This document shows positions 43,286 through 53,358 of a stretch of DNA of 64,000 nucleotides, in pieces. The DNA lies in assembly GCA_029266615.1 (NCBI GenBank), contig JAQSWN010000032.1, positions 1 through 64,000 on the forward strand. The letters are read 5' to 3'. The stretch is from Polyangiaceae bacterium. GTDB taxonomy: Bacteria > Myxococcota_A > Polyangia > Polyangiales > Polyangiaceae. The notes under the pieces were generated by a model. It worked only from the letters and a program-made list of their open reading frames with translations, did no database searches and was not told where the DNA came from. Position 1 is the first letter of the stretch, and each line of letters opens with the position of its first letter. Both the position numbers and the translations under genes were made by a program.

Positions 43286-45691
43286 TCAGAACGGTGGCGG
43301 CGGCGCTTCCGGCAACGTGCCCGGGGTCGCTTCTGAGACGGGCGGCGGGAGTGGCTGGGCGGTGGCGGGAGCCGTGGCGGCGGCAGCCTCGTCGTCGCGC
43401 GGCGCGGCGGGCGCGACTTCGGACGGCGCGGCGGCTTCGGGCGCGGGAGCGCTGACTTCGGTGGGGGCGGTCCCGTCCAGGTATTCTTCTTCGATGCCTT
43501 CGCCGATTTCCGGCGACGCGAGGAGGCCGGTGATCGGATCGATGCGCACGGTGACGATGCCGGCGGGGCGCGGAAAGTCGACGGCAGGGCGACCCTGTTC
43601 GGCGACTTTCATGAAGCTTATCCAGATCGGCAGCGCGGTGACGGCGCCGGCTTCGCCCCAGCCGAGCGGCAGAGCTTCGTCGTAGCCGACCCAAACGCCA
43701 GCCACGTAGTCCGTGGAGTAGCCCACGAACCAGGCGTCTTTTGCCTGGTTCGTGGTGCCGGTCTTTCCGGCGAGTGGCCGCTGCAGTGAGTTGGCGCTCT
43801 TGGCGGTGCCCTCTTTGACGACGCTCGTGAGGCCGCTCGTGATCAGGTACGCCACTTCCGGAGGGATGACTTGGCGGGGTGGAGGCTGGGGCGGCAGCGC
43901 GAACTCACGACCCGAGGAGTCCGTAATGCGCTTGACCAACACCGGCGGGCGGTACTCGCCGGCGGCGGCGTAGGTGGCAACGGCCGCGGTGAGCTCGAGG
44001 GGCGTGACCTCATAGGCGCCGAGCGCGAGCGACGGTGTGGGCGCGAGCGGCGACTCGATGCCGAGAGATTTGGCAAACTCGACGACGTTGGGGGCCCCGA
44101 CTTCTTCGAGGATCTTTTGAGCGGCGGTGTTGTCGCTGATCGCGAGCGCCTCGCGGACGCGCAGCTTGTATTCGGTCGCGTCCGGCGCCACGCCGGGGGG
44201 CGGCTTCTTCTTCAAGTCTTTGCCGCTGCGGGTGAGGCTCAGGACGCTGCCGAGCGTGAGGCGGCGTGAGTGCAGCGCGTAGCCGTAGACGAGCGGTTTG
44301 AAAGCGGAGCCAGGTTGACGACGGGCTTGGGTCGAACGATCCAAGCCGCCCGCGACGGCCTCGTAGCTGCCGATGAGGGCCCGCACCTCGCGGCTCCGTG
44401 GCTCGAGCGCGACGAAGGCGGCTTCGGGGCCGAGCTCCAGCCGGAGCTCCGCTTTGCCGCCGGGGGAGTCCGGCAGCGAAAGCACGCGAACGCGTAGGGC
44501 GGCGCCTTCACGCGAGAACTCGCTCGGGGCGAGGCGCTTCGGGTTGAAGCGCTCTTCGTGCCGCAAGTCGATGCGGCCGAGCACCACCCCGACTTGCACG
44601 TCCAGCGTCCCCGAGCGGTCGTCCAGCCCCGTGACCTTGCCGACGTAGACCTTGTTCTGCTTGGGAGTGCCGCTCTCCGCGGGTCCCCACAGCTTGCGCT
44701 CTTCTTGCGTGTAGGGCGGGAGCGCCTTTTGGCGTACGAGGTACTGATCCAGCGCGTCGCGGGTTGCCTTGCGGGCCGCGGCTTGGAGCGCCGGGTCGAT
44801 GGTCGTCTCCACCACGAAGCCGCCCCGAGCTGCGGCCTCCCCCGCGACTTTGACGAGGAGCCGCTTGACGTGCTCCACCACTTCTGGCGCGAGCTCCGAC
44901 TCGCCTTCGCTCACGGGGGCGAGGCGGAGCGGGCGCTGCTCTGCGTCGTCGTAAACCTCACGGGTGATGAAGCCTTTGTCCAGCAGCTGCGAGAGCACGT
45001 AGTGCCGGCGCTGCATGGAGAGGGTCACGTCCCGTCGCGGGGAGTAGCGCTCGGGGGACGCGACGAGACCCGACAAGGTGGCCGCCTCCGCGACGTCCAG
45101 CTCTCGGACGCGCTTGCCGAAGTAGTAGCGAGAGGCTTCTTCCACACCGTAGCGGCCGTGTCCGAGATAGATCTGATTCAGGTAGAGCGAGAGGATCTCG
45201 TCCTTGGACAGCTCGTGCTCCAGCCGCCGCGCGAGGATGGTTTCCTTGATCTTACGCTCGTAGGTACGCTCGGGCGCGAGCAGCACGTTCTTCACCACCT
45301 GCTGGGTGATCGTGCTCGCGCCCTGACGCGAACGACCCGAGCGCAAGTTGACGGCGAGCGCGCGCAGCATACCGAGGTAGTTGAGGCCCTCGTGCTGGTA
45401 GAAGCTCGCGTCCTCGGCCGCGAGGAAGGCCAGTTTGACGTGATTGGGGATCTCCGCGAACTTGACGACGGTGCGGCGCTCCGTGAAGAGGCTCGCCAGC
45501 ACCGCGCCGTCTCGCGAGAGCACGCGCGTCACCTGCGGCGGCTCGTAGCCTTTACGAACCTTGTCCAGAGTGGGCAGCTTCGCTTCGTAGTGGCGCACCA
45601 CCAAGACCACGGCCACGGCCGAGAGCACCAACACGGCCAGGGCCGACAGCCCTGCGATTTTTAGGAGCTTGAGAGCGCGCGCGCGATTCAC
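43286..45691 (-). CDS. mrcA: Class A penicillin-binding protein 1A (bifunctional peptidoglycan synthase)
   Basis: The 801-residue protein has one N-terminal membrane helix (about 12-32), a GT51 glycosyltransferase domain with catalytic Glu93 in AAEDASFYQHEG and QGASTITQQVVKN, and a transpeptidase domain with Ser462 in GSAFK, SDN 519-521 and KTGT 643-646. The tail is Pro/Ala-rich and low complexity. It polymerises and cross-links peptidoglycan. It is the last gene of a two-gene run with the kinase upstream (12 bases between), hinting that cell-wall synthesis and the kinase are coexpressed. Confidence 0.93.
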   Translation of the reverse strand: MNRARALKLLKIAGLSALAVLVLSAVAVVLVVRHYEAKLPTLDKVRKGYEPPQVTRVLSRDGAVLASLFTERRTVVKFAEIPNHVKLAFLAAEDASFYQHEGLNYLGMLRALAVNLRSGRSRQGASTITQQVVKNVLLAPERTYERKIKETILARRLEHELSKDEILSLYLNQIYLGHGRYGVEEASRYYFGKRVRELDVAEAATLSGLVASPERYSPRRDVTLSMQRRHYVLSQLLDKGFITREVYDDAEQRPLRLAPVSEGESELAPEVVEHVKRLLVKVAGEAAARGGFVVETTIDPALQAAARKATRDALDQYLVRQKALPPYTQEERKLWGPAESGTPKQNKVYVGKVTGLDDRSGTLDVQVGVVLGRIDLRHEERFNPKRLAPSEFSREGAALRVRVLSLPDSPGGKAELRLELGPEAAFVALEPRSREVRALIGSYEAVAGGLDRSTQARRQPGSAFKPLVYGYALHSRRLTLGSVLSLTRSGKDLKKKPPPGVAPDATEYKLRVREALAISDNTAAQKILEEVGAPNVVEFAKSLGIESPLAPTPSLALGAYEVTPLELTAAVATYAAAGEYRPPVLVKRITDSSGREFALPPQPPPRQVIPPEVAYLITSGLTSVVKEGTAKSANSLQRPLAGKTGTTNQAKDAWFVGYSTDYVAGVWVGYDEALPLGWGEAGAVTALPIWISFMKVAEQGRPAVDFPRPAGIVTVRIDPITGLLASPEIGEGIEEEYLDGTAPTEVSAPAPEAAAPSEVAPAAPRDDEAAAATAPATAQPLPPPVSEATPGTLPEAPPPPF

Positions 45692-45702
45692 GGCTTCGTG
45701 AC

Positions 45703-46779
45703 CTACGGCGAGAGCGCTTTCATCACCAGCACGGCGATGAGCACGCCCGCGAACAAGCAGGCGGCCGCAACGATGACCAGCAGCTTGGCGCTGGGACCGC
45801 TGCCCTTGGCGAGCTCCACCGGCGACCCGGTCGTGGTGAGCTTCGCGTCCGCGCCGGGACCCGAGGGCGTAGGGCCTACGGCGGGCAGCGCCTTGGCGGC
45901 CGCGCCGCCGAAGGGACGGAGCGCCTCCCCGAACTCACCCGCGGTTTGGAAGCGGTCGTCCGGCTGCTTCTGCAGCGCTTTGGCCAGCACTTCGTCCAGC
46001 GCCTTGGGGAACTTGCGATCGGCAACGCGCTCGCTGAGCGAGATAATCGGATCCGTCACGTGCTTCTGGATGTACTCCATGGGCGTGCGCGCGGAGAACG
46101 GCAGCTTACCGGTGAGCACTTCGTACAAGATGACCGCCAGCGAGTAGATGTCGCTGCGAGCGTCCAGCGTCTTGCCCTGGGCCTGCTCGGGAGACATGAA
46201 CTCCGGCGTGCCGAAGACCATTCCCTCTTGCGTCAAAATCACGGAGCCGGGCTGCATCTGCCGCTCCGTCACTTTGGCGAGCCCGAAGTCCAAGACCTTG
46301 GGGAAGTCGTTCATGCCGCCCTGCTTGGAGAGAAAGATGTTCTCCGGTTTCAAGTCGCGGTGCACGATACCGAGCTCGTGCGCCTCCTGCAGCGCCCCGC
46401 AAACCTGGATCAGGATCGGGATGGCGCGATCCGCGGCCATGGGGCCCTCCTTCCTGACCGTTTGATTCAGGTTACGGCCCTCGAGCATCTCCATGACGAT
46501 GTAGAGCGAGCCGTCGTCTTCGAGCTCCCCGTACATGAACACCTTGACTGTGTTCGGGTGCGTCAGCTGGCTCATGGCGCGAGCCTCGCGACGGAAGCGC
46601 GAGGTCAGGTCCTTGCGCCCTGCGAGCTTCGGATGGAGGATCTTGATTGCCACCATCCGGTTCATCGCCGGCTGCTCCGCCTTGTAGACGGAACCCATGC
46701 CCCCCGTGCCGATTTTCTCCAGGACCTTGAACTGGCCGCCGAGTAGCTCGCGGCCGATGAAAGGGTCCTTGGGGCGCAT
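45703..46779 (-). CDS. Serine/threonine protein kinase with C-terminal membrane anchor
   Basis: The 358-residue protein has a eukaryotic-type kinase domain: GTGGMGSVYKAE (glycine loop), VAIKI lysine, GIVHRDLKPENIF catalytic loop, VLDFGLAKV and the GTPEFMSPEQAQG activation segment. A Pro/Gly-rich linker and one hydrophobic helix (LLVIVAAACLFAGVLIAVLV) end the protein, so the kinase faces the cytoplasm. The ATG at 46779 is where the kinase reading begins (MRPKDPFIG); the longer upstream frame is antisense to pgeF. Such kinases are abundant in myxobacteria. Confidence 0.9.
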   Translation of the reverse strand: MRPKDPFIGRELLGGQFKVLEKIGTGGMGSVYKAEQPAMNRMVAIKILHPKLAGRKDLTSRFRREARAMSQLTHPNTVKVFMYGELEDDGSLYIVMEMLEGRNLNQTVRKEGPMAADRAIPILIQVCGALQEAHELGIVHRDLKPENIFLSKQGGMNDFPKVLDFGLAKVTERQMQPGSVILTQEGMVFGTPEFMSPEQAQGKTLDARSDIYSLAVILYEVLTGKLPFSARTPMEYIQKHVTDPIISLSERVADRKFPKALDEVLAKALQKQPDDRFQTAGEFGEALRPFGGAAAKALPAVGPTPSGPGADAKLTTTGSPVELAKGSGPSAKLLVIVAAACLFAGVLIAVLVMKALSP

Positions 46780-46803
46780 TGGGCCACAGCAATACCAAAA
46801 CTT

Positions 46804-47613
46804 ATGCCCGGAAGCGATTTGAACCAGATTGAGCGAGCGTTCGGCACCGGCCCGCACCATCAAAGCCCCGTTCTGCTCCGGGCGGGCTTTCGCCACGCCT
46901 TCTTCACCCGCCTCGGCGGAGCGTCCGAAGGGCCGTTCCACAGCCTGAGCTTCTCCACGGCCGTCGGGGACGACCCCGAGCACGTGGAGGAAAATTTGAG
47001 ACGCGCGGGCGAGCTGCTCGGCGTGGACCCGTCGCGAATCTTGTATCTGTCTCAGGTGCACGGCCGAGAAGCGCGCTTCTATGGGCAGCCGATGCGGCGC
47101 GCCGAAACGATAACCCTGGAGGGTGACGCTATCGGCGGCTCCGATCCAGGCTCCGCCTACGGCGTGCGCTCCGCGGACTGTGTTCCGATCTTGGTCGCGG
47201 ACGCGCAAAGCGGCGCCGTCATGGCGATTCACGCCGGGTGGCGTGGCGTCGTGCGCGGGGCGGTAGAGGCGGGGGTCGCCCGGTTGCGCGAGCAATCGCC
47301 CCACGGCGCCGAGCTCTTGGCGGCGATTGGCCCTCACATCTCTCGCGCTGCCTTCGAGGTCTCCGAGGAAGTGGCCGCGGAGCTCGAGGTCGCGTGCCCC
47401 GTTCCGGGTGCCGTCACCCGCCACGCCGAGGCAAAACCGCACGTGGACTTACGTTTCATCGTCACGCAAAAGCTGCTCGCGCTCGGCCTTACTGAAGCGA
47501 ACGTGGACCAGGTCGGTGGCTGCACCGTGCTCTCACGGGAGCGGTATTTCTCATTCCGGCGTGACGGTAAAGTCAGCGGCAGGCACCTTTCCGCCATCGT
47601 CCCGCGCGCGTGA
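46804..47613 (+). CDS. pgeF: Peptidoglycan editing factor PgeF / polyphenol oxidase (laccase-domain) family
   Basis: The 269-residue YfiH/DUF152 protein has FTRLGGASEGPFHSLSFS, YLSQVHG, VRSADCVPILVAD, and IHAGWRGVVRG; the His, Cys and His in these form the metal site. PgeF removes wrongly incorporated L-Ser from peptidoglycan precursors. It diverges from the kinase/PBP1A operon by 24 bases. Confidence 0.9.
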   Translation: MPGSDLNQIERAFGTGPHHQSPVLLRAGFRHAFFTRLGGASEGPFHSLSFSTAVGDDPEHVEENLRRAGELLGVDPSRILYLSQVHGREARFYGQPMRRAETITLEGDAIGGSDPGSAYGVRSADCVPILVADAQSGAVMAIHAGWRGVVRGAVEAGVARLREQSPHGAELLAAIGPHISRAAFEVSEEVAAELEVACPVPGAVTRHAEAKPHVDLRFIVTQKLLALGLTEANVDQVGGCTVLSRERYFSFRRDGKVSGRHLSAIVPRA

Positions 47614-47661
47614 GCGGCTTGCCGGTCGTCACGTTTCGATAGATGCTGAAGGTGTTTTTTC

Positions 47662-49302
47662 ATGGCCTTCGCAGTTATCTGCAAGAGCTGCCAAGCTCGC
47701 TTTCTTCTCAATGACGACCTGTTGCGGCGCAAAGTGGCCGGGCGCGTCGTCACCGTGCGCTGCCGACAGTGTCACGCGCCGATCGAGGTCGACGCCTCCG
47801 CCGTCGATCCAGAGCGCGTAGTGGCGACCGCGAGCAAGCCGGACCTTCCTGGGCCGCCGCCGCCCTCGCCGCTCACACCAGTCAAAGCGACGCTCAACTA
47901 CAAGCCTGCGCCTTCCCCGCCTCGCCCCGCCAAGTCTGCCACGTTGATTGGGATCGGCGGGCCACCGCGACCCGGCGGCGTCAGCGAGATGGTCGCGCTG
48001 TCGCAAGGGCTCCTCAACATGGCCCCGCCACTTCCGGCCGGCCCCCGCGGATTTCCGGAGCCGCCCCCGCCCCCGAGCGGGATCGAAGACATTTCCGGAG
48101 ACTGGGAGATCCCCGAGGCGAAGACCCCGTTGATGTCCGCCGCCGACACCGCGCCCGAGAGCGTGGATGACTTCATCGAGGAGCTTGCCCCGAGCGTTCC
48201 CCCGCCCCCCGAAGAAGAGCAGCCCAGCTCCGTGGGTACGCCGGCGCTGAGCGCGCTCGTGCATCACGACCAGGTGCCGAAGCGACGCAGTGACGACTTC
48301 TTCGCGAACACCGGCGGCACGGTCCCGCTCGACTTGGGAGCGCCGACAATCGACGTTTCGACTCTGGACGCATCGGACCCGCCGCCAGCCGGGCCTAGCA
48401 TCGATATTTCGAGCTTCGACGTAGCCCCCGCGCGCAGGCAGACGCTGCCCCTGTTCGGCATGCAAGACGCCGCGCCCTCGTCGAGCCCCCAGGCGAGCTC
48501 GCTGAGCCCCGCGTCTATCGACCGCCCCCCGCCGAGTCAACGCCCTGACAGCATGCGCTCGCGGCGTCACGTCGTCGCCCCCTCGACGAAGAGCGATCCC
48601 CCACCCGCGCCGAGCCAGCGACGTAGTGTGTTGGCGTTACCAGTGTTGTTGGTGCTGGCCGCCGCCGCGGGCTTCTTGATCTGGAAGCGTAGCGGAGGGC
48701 CAACCGAGAGCCTTGCTTCGGTGGAGCCGGTCCCTCAGACCCAGGCGTCCGCCCCCGCCGAGCCACCTACCGTCGCGCCCGCGCCGACGACGGAACCCGT
48801 CGCCATCGCGCCGACGGCCGCGGCCGACGACGTCACGTTCCAGACGACGCCGACGCGAGGACCGGAGAGAGCGACCGCGTCGCCGACGGAGCGCCAACCT
48901 CAAGCGCCTTCGAGCACCAAGCCAACGACGGAGCCGGAGCCCAGCGCGAAAGCCAAGGTGGAGGCTCCCTCCGAGCCCGCCCTGTCCGCGCCAAAAGAGG
49001 AACCGAAGCCGGACGTGCCGAGCGAGCCCGCGGGGCCGTTCGATCGTGCGGCGGCGGCGGCCGCGCTCACTTCGGCGGCCAGCGCGGCGTCGACGTGTCG
49101 TAAAGACGGCGATCCGTCCGGTACTGCGAGCGTCGTCATCACCTTCGCTCCTTCCGGCCGCGTGACGAGCGCCAACCTCGGCGGACCTCCATTCGCCGGC
49201 ACGCCCACTGGAGGCTGCATCGCCGCAGCGCTTCGTAAGGCGCGCGTGCCCGCATTCGAAGGCGAGCGGGTCACCGTCAGCAAGACGATCGTCGTTCAGT
49301 AG
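47662..49302 (+). CDS. Zinc-ribbon, single-TM protein with TonB-like C-terminus (AgmX/GltJ-type)
   Basis: The 546-residue protein begins with a four-cysteine zinc finger of the MJ0042 type (CKSCQARF...VRCRQCHAPIEVD, residues 8-42). Long Pro/Ala/Ser/Asp-rich cytoplasmic linkers follow, then one membrane helix (VLALPVLLVLAAAAGFLIW, about 320-338), a second Pro/Thr-rich linker and an AgmX-like C-terminal domain of about 90 residues with two Cys (STCRKDGDPSGT, GGCIAAAL). The layout matches myxobacterial envelope-spanning motility or trafficking proteins; a specific role is not shown. Confidence 0.75.
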   Translation: MAFAVICKSCQARFLLNDDLLRRKVAGRVVTVRCRQCHAPIEVDASAVDPERVVATASKPDLPGPPPPSPLTPVKATLNYKPAPSPPRPAKSATLIGIGGPPRPGGVSEMVALSQGLLNMAPPLPAGPRGFPEPPPPPSGIEDISGDWEIPEAKTPLMSAADTAPESVDDFIEELAPSVPPPPEEEQPSSVGTPALSALVHHDQVPKRRSDDFFANTGGTVPLDLGAPTIDVSTLDASDPPPAGPSIDISSFDVAPARRQTLPLFGMQDAAPSSSPQASSLSPASIDRPPPSQRPDSMRSRRHVVAPSTKSDPPPAPSQRRSVLALPVLLVLAAAAGFLIWKRSGGPTESLASVEPVPQTQASAPAEPPTVAPAPTTEPVAIAPTAAADDVTFQTTPTRGPERATASPTERQPQAPSSTKPTTEPEPSAKAKVEAPSEPALSAPKEEPKPDVPSEPAGPFDRAAAAAALTSAASAASTCRKDGDPSGTASVVITFAPSGRVTSANLGGPPFAGTPTGGCIAAALRKARVPAFEGERVTVSKTIVVQ

Positions 49303-49309
49303 CGGAGTT

Positions 49310-52300
49310 CTAGGGGCCGACGTCCTCGCCGGATGGCGCGCTCAAGTCCGACGGCTCTTTACCGCGCGCGACCACGTTGGAAGCTTGCGTGAGGATGTCC
49401 GGGTTCACCGCGACGTCGCTCTCCATGCCACTGACCGAACCGTGGCAGCCACCGCACATGCCGTCGAAGAGCTCTCGGCGGAAGCCTTGGCGCACGACCT
49501 CGCCTGGATAAAATTGCATCTCTTCGCGCTGAAGGTGCGGCGCCGGCCCGCCGTCGTCCGCGAGCGTGGTCATGAGCTCCAGCAGGATTGGCGAGCCGCC
49601 CCGCAAGCGCATCGCCGCGGAGCCGTCCGCATAGATCTCCGGAACGCCGAGCAGCTGGCGACGCGAGTAAACTTGGCCGAAGTCGTCGCTGGCTACGAAG
49701 CTCGGATCCAGCTCGGCAAAGGTCTTGCCGCCTTGGGGCGGCAAGCTCTCCCACACCGCGCGTAGGGCGGGGCCACTGTCGATGCGGCGCCCGCTGCGCG
49801 TATTCTGGAAGACGAGACTAGCCAGCAAGTTGACGTCCAATATGGTGACGTCCGAGTATCGGGGATCCCCGCCGACCTGCGAGGCGCCGTTGGCTTCGTC
49901 CAAGCGCGAGGTAAAAACGCCGATCGAAGAGCGCGGGTAGATGGCGGCCGGCCAGAGCTCGTCTTGACCGCCGCTGACGAGCGGCGTCCGCGCACCGGTG
50001 CTTGGGTTGATCGACACGATGTCGAAGTTGCCGCTGAAGTCGTCCAGCGCGACGACGTTCGCGGCGTAGCTCACCAAAATGTCCCCGTTCGGTAGCGGCG
50101 CCGGGCTCTTGTACGCGCCTTGGGTGCCGGAGAGCTTGCCGGTGGCGGCGGGGTCCAAGAGCCGAATCGAGTGCTGATAAAAGTCCGGGCTCGGGTAGTC
50201 GATGGCGGCCGGGTCCTGCACGAACGCAGCCGGGTCGTCCCCCCGTTGGTCGATGCCCAAGCTGCGATTGACGAGCGCGAGCGCGCCGGCTCCGTGTGCG
50301 GCGCCGCGCTCACTGAAGATCGCAGCGAGGTTCTTGTCGGACAGCTCCACCACGTCCGTGAATTGATTGAACCCGATGGTCCCGCGTTGGCCGAACAGCG
50401 GGTGATAGTCCCCGCCGTCCAAGTTCATTCGCCGCCCCGCGAGCTGGTAGAAGCCGGGCTGGCGCTTTTCCGTCACCAGCATCAGGCGACCGTCCCGCAT
50501 GAAGCTCGGCGACAGCTCTTGGTTGAGCAAGAACGTCAGTTGGCGAACCTTGCCGTTTTCCAGCACGTACAGGTTCGCGTTCAGCTTGGTCGGATCGGCG
50601 GGAGTGCGTTGGGGACCGGAGTAGCCGGGAAAGCTCGACGTTGCCGTCACGTTACCGCGCGTCGAGACGAAGACCAGCCGGTCGTCGGCTGAGAACACGG
50701 GGTCGAAATTGTGGACGAGCTCGCCGTTGTCGGGCACCGCGCCGCCGGTGTCGTCCACGGCCGCCGCCGCGATCGCCGGCTCCAGTGCGCACGACGTGCC
50801 GTCTATCACATACACGCCGAGCGGCACCGACTCCGAGGCGCGGGCCGAGAACGCGATGCGCTTGCCGTCCCAAGAGACGGTGGGGCGCCGCACGTCGGCG
50901 GTCGCGGGCAGGCCGCACAGGGCGGACAAGCTCTCTTCTGCACCGACCGTGACCGCGCCGGTTTCGTCTTCCGTTGCTGCGACGCGCACCAGCTCCGCGC
51001 CGCCCGCGAACGTGCCGTAGTCCTGGACCCAGTCGCGCCCCGGCGCGGGGCCGCGCCGCACGAAAACGATGCCGGACAGGCCGCGCTCCGGCATTCGCGC
51101 TTGGCGCTCCAGCTCGATCCACGCGGCGATGACGCAGTATTCGCTCTGATCGTCCAGGGGACCGGTCATGGATGCGTCTCCGTCGCAAACGGGTGGACGC
51201 TCGGCGAAGAGCGGCCCGCCGCGATGCAAGATGCCCGGGCCGTTGGGGGCGGGAACGAGGTTCTTGCGGACCAACCGGCTCGCTTCCGGATTAGGCGCGT
51301 CGAGCGCCAGCTGCTCCAGCGTCAGGTCGTAGTTCTTGCGCGTTGCGGGCAGGCCGAAGTGGCCGCCGCTGCCGCCGCGCAGGCGGTAGTCGTGGAACAT
51401 CGACGACGAGTGACAGCCGAGCATCATGCAGCCTCGGCGCACCAACATGGGCTGCACGCGCTCCGTGAAAAACTCGAAGCCAGGGCTGGTGTCCACGTTG
51501 GTAGGGCCGCCCTTTTCGGTCGCCCAATCCAAGAGCGCCTGGTAGCCGGCGTCGGCCGTGCTCTCGAAGACGGTGCCGCCTTCGTGAAAGGTTCCTCCCG
51601 CGGAAGCCGCCAACGGCCGGCGCACGATCTCGCTCAGCGGTGAGTCGCTCGATACGTAGTCTCGGGTCGCGAAGTAGTTCCAACGCACTTGCTCGGGGCC
51701 GCTGCCGCAGGTGAGGTGCAGGGAGTTGGAAGGCGAGCCGTGGCAGTTGGAAGCGGCGCAGCTCTTTCCCAGCACCGAGTTCACTCGCTCCTGGAACGTG
51801 CCGAAATCCGCGGACTCGGGATCGCGGTTCGGGTCGAACGCGGGGTCGGTTCCGATCGTCTCCGAGCAGTCGGTGGTCGCGTATTGCTTGTCCGCTTGGC
51901 GCGCGTTGTTCGCGGCCGCGCCGTTCTCCATCCACGTTTGAAGCTGCGTGAAGGAGGTGGAGGAGATATCGATCGGCGAGCCGCCCTGGTGGGCGATGTG
52001 CGAATCGATGACGAGGGGGGTGTTGCTCTTCCAGTTGGTGAGCGCGAGCTTGAAGTCGGGCGCCACCTTCACGAGCAACCCCGGCATACCGTACGGACCG
52101 TAGTTGACGAGCAGGTCCCGCCGTTTGATGAGGTCGTCGTACGACGCAAGGCTCAGATTGCCGAGAGCGTTGCCCTTGTCGTCCGCGCTGACGTGGCAGC
52201 CAGCTTTGGCCGGACCCTCCGCACAGGACCGCTCCAAGATTGGGCCGATGCGCCGTTGATAGAAGTTCGTCTCCGCCGGCTGTTCCTTGCGGTCGCACCC

Positions 52301-52363
52301 CATGGACGCGAGCAGCAAGGGCGCGCACAACCCGACGGACCAACGCTTGTAAAGCGACAGCAT
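49310..52363 (-). CDS. Large lipoprotein with heme-c-type motifs and beta-propeller repeats (HzsA-like)
   Basis: The 1017-residue lipoprotein has lipobox LLASMGC (Cys23). CH motifs include SCAASNCH, GCMMLGCH (both CX4CH), an AKAGCH site in the first domain, and a canonical MCGGCH near the C-terminus. The centre has TolB/PD40-like blades (WDGKRIAFSARAS, FSADDRLVFVSTRGN). It resembles the hydrazine-synthase-alpha-like cytochromes found in several non-anammox bacteria. It is read with the HEAT protein and the similar 782-residue lipoprotein upstream. The substrate is unknown. Confidence 0.7.
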   Translation of the reverse strand: MLSLYKRWSVGLCAPLLLASMGCDRKEQPAETNFYQRRIGPILERSCAEGPAKAGCHVSADDKGNALGNLSLASYDDLIKRRDLLVNYGPYGMPGLLVKVAPDFKLALTNWKSNTPLVIDSHIAHQGGSPIDISSTSFTQLQTWMENGAAANNARQADKQYATTDCSETIGTDPAFDPNRDPESADFGTFQERVNSVLGKSCAASNCHGSPSNSLHLTCGSGPEQVRWNYFATRDYVSSDSPLSEIVRRPLAASAGGTFHEGGTVFESTADAGYQALLDWATEKGGPTNVDTSPGFEFFTERVQPMLVRRGCMMLGCHSSSMFHDYRLRGGSGGHFGLPATRKNYDLTLEQLALDAPNPEASRLVRKNLVPAPNGPGILHRGGPLFAERPPVCDGDASMTGPLDDQSEYCVIAAWIELERQARMPERGLSGIVFVRRGPAPGRDWVQDYGTFAGGAELVRVAATEDETGAVTVGAEESLSALCGLPATADVRRPTVSWDGKRIAFSARASESVPLGVYVIDGTSCALEPAIAAAAVDDTGGAVPDNGELVHNFDPVFSADDRLVFVSTRGNVTATSSFPGYSGPQRTPADPTKLNANLYVLENGKVRQLTFLLNQELSPSFMRDGRLMLVTEKRQPGFYQLAGRRMNLDGGDYHPLFGQRGTIGFNQFTDVVELSDKNLAAIFSERGAAHGAGALALVNRSLGIDQRGDDPAAFVQDPAAIDYPSPDFYQHSIRLLDPAATGKLSGTQGAYKSPAPLPNGDILVSYAANVVALDDFSGNFDIVSINPSTGARTPLVSGGQDELWPAAIYPRSSIGVFTSRLDEANGASQVGGDPRYSDVTILDVNLLASLVFQNTRSGRRIDSGPALRAVWESLPPQGGKTFAELDPSFVASDDFGQVYSRRQLLGVPEIYADGSAAMRLRGGSPILLELMTTLADDGGPAPHLQREEMQFYPGEVVRQGFRRELFDGMCGGCHGSVSGMESDVAVNPDILTQASNVVARGKEPSDLSAPSGEDVGP

Positions 52364-52412
52364 GTCCTCGCCCGTGTACTAGCACGCTCGAACGCGTGGG
52401 GAGGTGTGGGTA

Positions 52413-53339
52413 TCAGAGCCGAAGCATGCGCGCCGCGATCTTGGCCGCGCTTCGAACCGAGGCGTCCGTGTCTTCTTGCGCCTCGAGGATCACGCTGCGC
52501 GCGCTCGGGTCGCCAATCTGGCCCAAGGCCCAAATCGCGGCCGTGCGGACGGCGGCGTCGGACTCCTCACCCTCGGTGCCCAGCACCATGAGGCCGGCGA
52601 CGGCGTCCTCCGACCTCATGACTCCTAGTGTCTCGGCCGCGCGGCGGCGAACCAGCGCCGAGGAGTCCCCGATCAGCGCGACCACGGCTACCGCGTCCGT
52701 GAACGCGTTGATGCGCGTGGTGGCGTGCAGCGCCGCGAGCTTCACGCTCTCCTCCTGGTCGGAGAGCGCGCTCGCGAGCGCGCCATCGCCCGACGAGTTC
52801 AGCCGCTCCAGCGCGGCCACGGCCGCGCCGCGCACCAACGGCGATGCGTCTTGGGTGATGGCGCTCCGGAGAGCGGGGACGCCGCTCAGCGATAGGAATT
52901 CGCCCAACGCGTTGGCCGCGTACACGCGATGCGACTCGCTCTCGCTCGAGTCCCCGAGCGTGCCGACGGTCTGCGCGTAGACTTGACCGGGTCCGAACAC
53001 GCCGAAGATGCGCCGCCGTAGCCACCATGCCGAGATTTCCCGGGTTTTGGGGTGCGCGTTGTAGAGGAGCTTGGAGACGATCGGAATGCAGTCCAAGCAC
53101 TCCAGCTTTTCCCCATGCTCCAGCACCTTCCAGATTCGCGTCGGGGGGATGTTCGAAGCGCGGAGATTCTTGATTTGTTCGCGAGTGCTCACGGCTTCGA
53201 GCGAGCCGGGCTGAAGCTGCTTGTACACCTCCGCGCGGCCGGCGGTGACGTTCGCTTCCTGGGCGCGCGCGCTGGCACCGCACAGCAGGGCGCCGAGGAG
53301 GACCGAAGACTTGACGAGGTAGGAGAGCTTGATGGCCAT
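52413..53339 (-). CDS. Secreted HEAT-repeat protein
   Basis: The 308-residue protein has a signal peptide (VLLGALLCGASARAQ) and a periplasmic region with a CLDC pair (ECLDCIPIV). HEAT/PBS-lyase helical repeats follow from about residue 100 to the end (PLVRGAAVAALERLN, SALVRRRAAETLGVM, AAVRTAAIWALGQIGDPSAR). It lies between two large c-heme-type lipoproteins with 20-50 base gaps, so it is probably a scaffold for them. The CxxC could be a disulfide. Confidence 0.8.
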   Translation of the reverse strand: MAIKLSYLVKSSVLLGALLCGASARAQEANVTAGRAEVYKQLQPGSLEAVSTREQIKNLRASNIPPTRIWKVLEHGEKLECLDCIPIVSKLLYNAHPKTREISAWWLRRRIFGVFGPGQVYAQTVGTLGDSSESESHRVYAANALGEFLSLSGVPALRSAITQDASPLVRGAAVAALERLNSSGDGALASALSDQEESVKLAALHATTRINAFTDAVAVVALIGDSSALVRRRAAETLGVMRSEDAVAGLMVLGTEGEESDAAVRTAAIWALGQIGDPSARSVILEAQEDTDASVRSAAKIAARMLRL

Positions 53340-53358
53340 GGTCTAAACTCCTGTTCGC

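Noticed and set aside
45703-47442. 579-codon version of the kinase gene
   Set aside because: Its first 220 codons are antisense to pgeF; the kinase proper starts at 46779.
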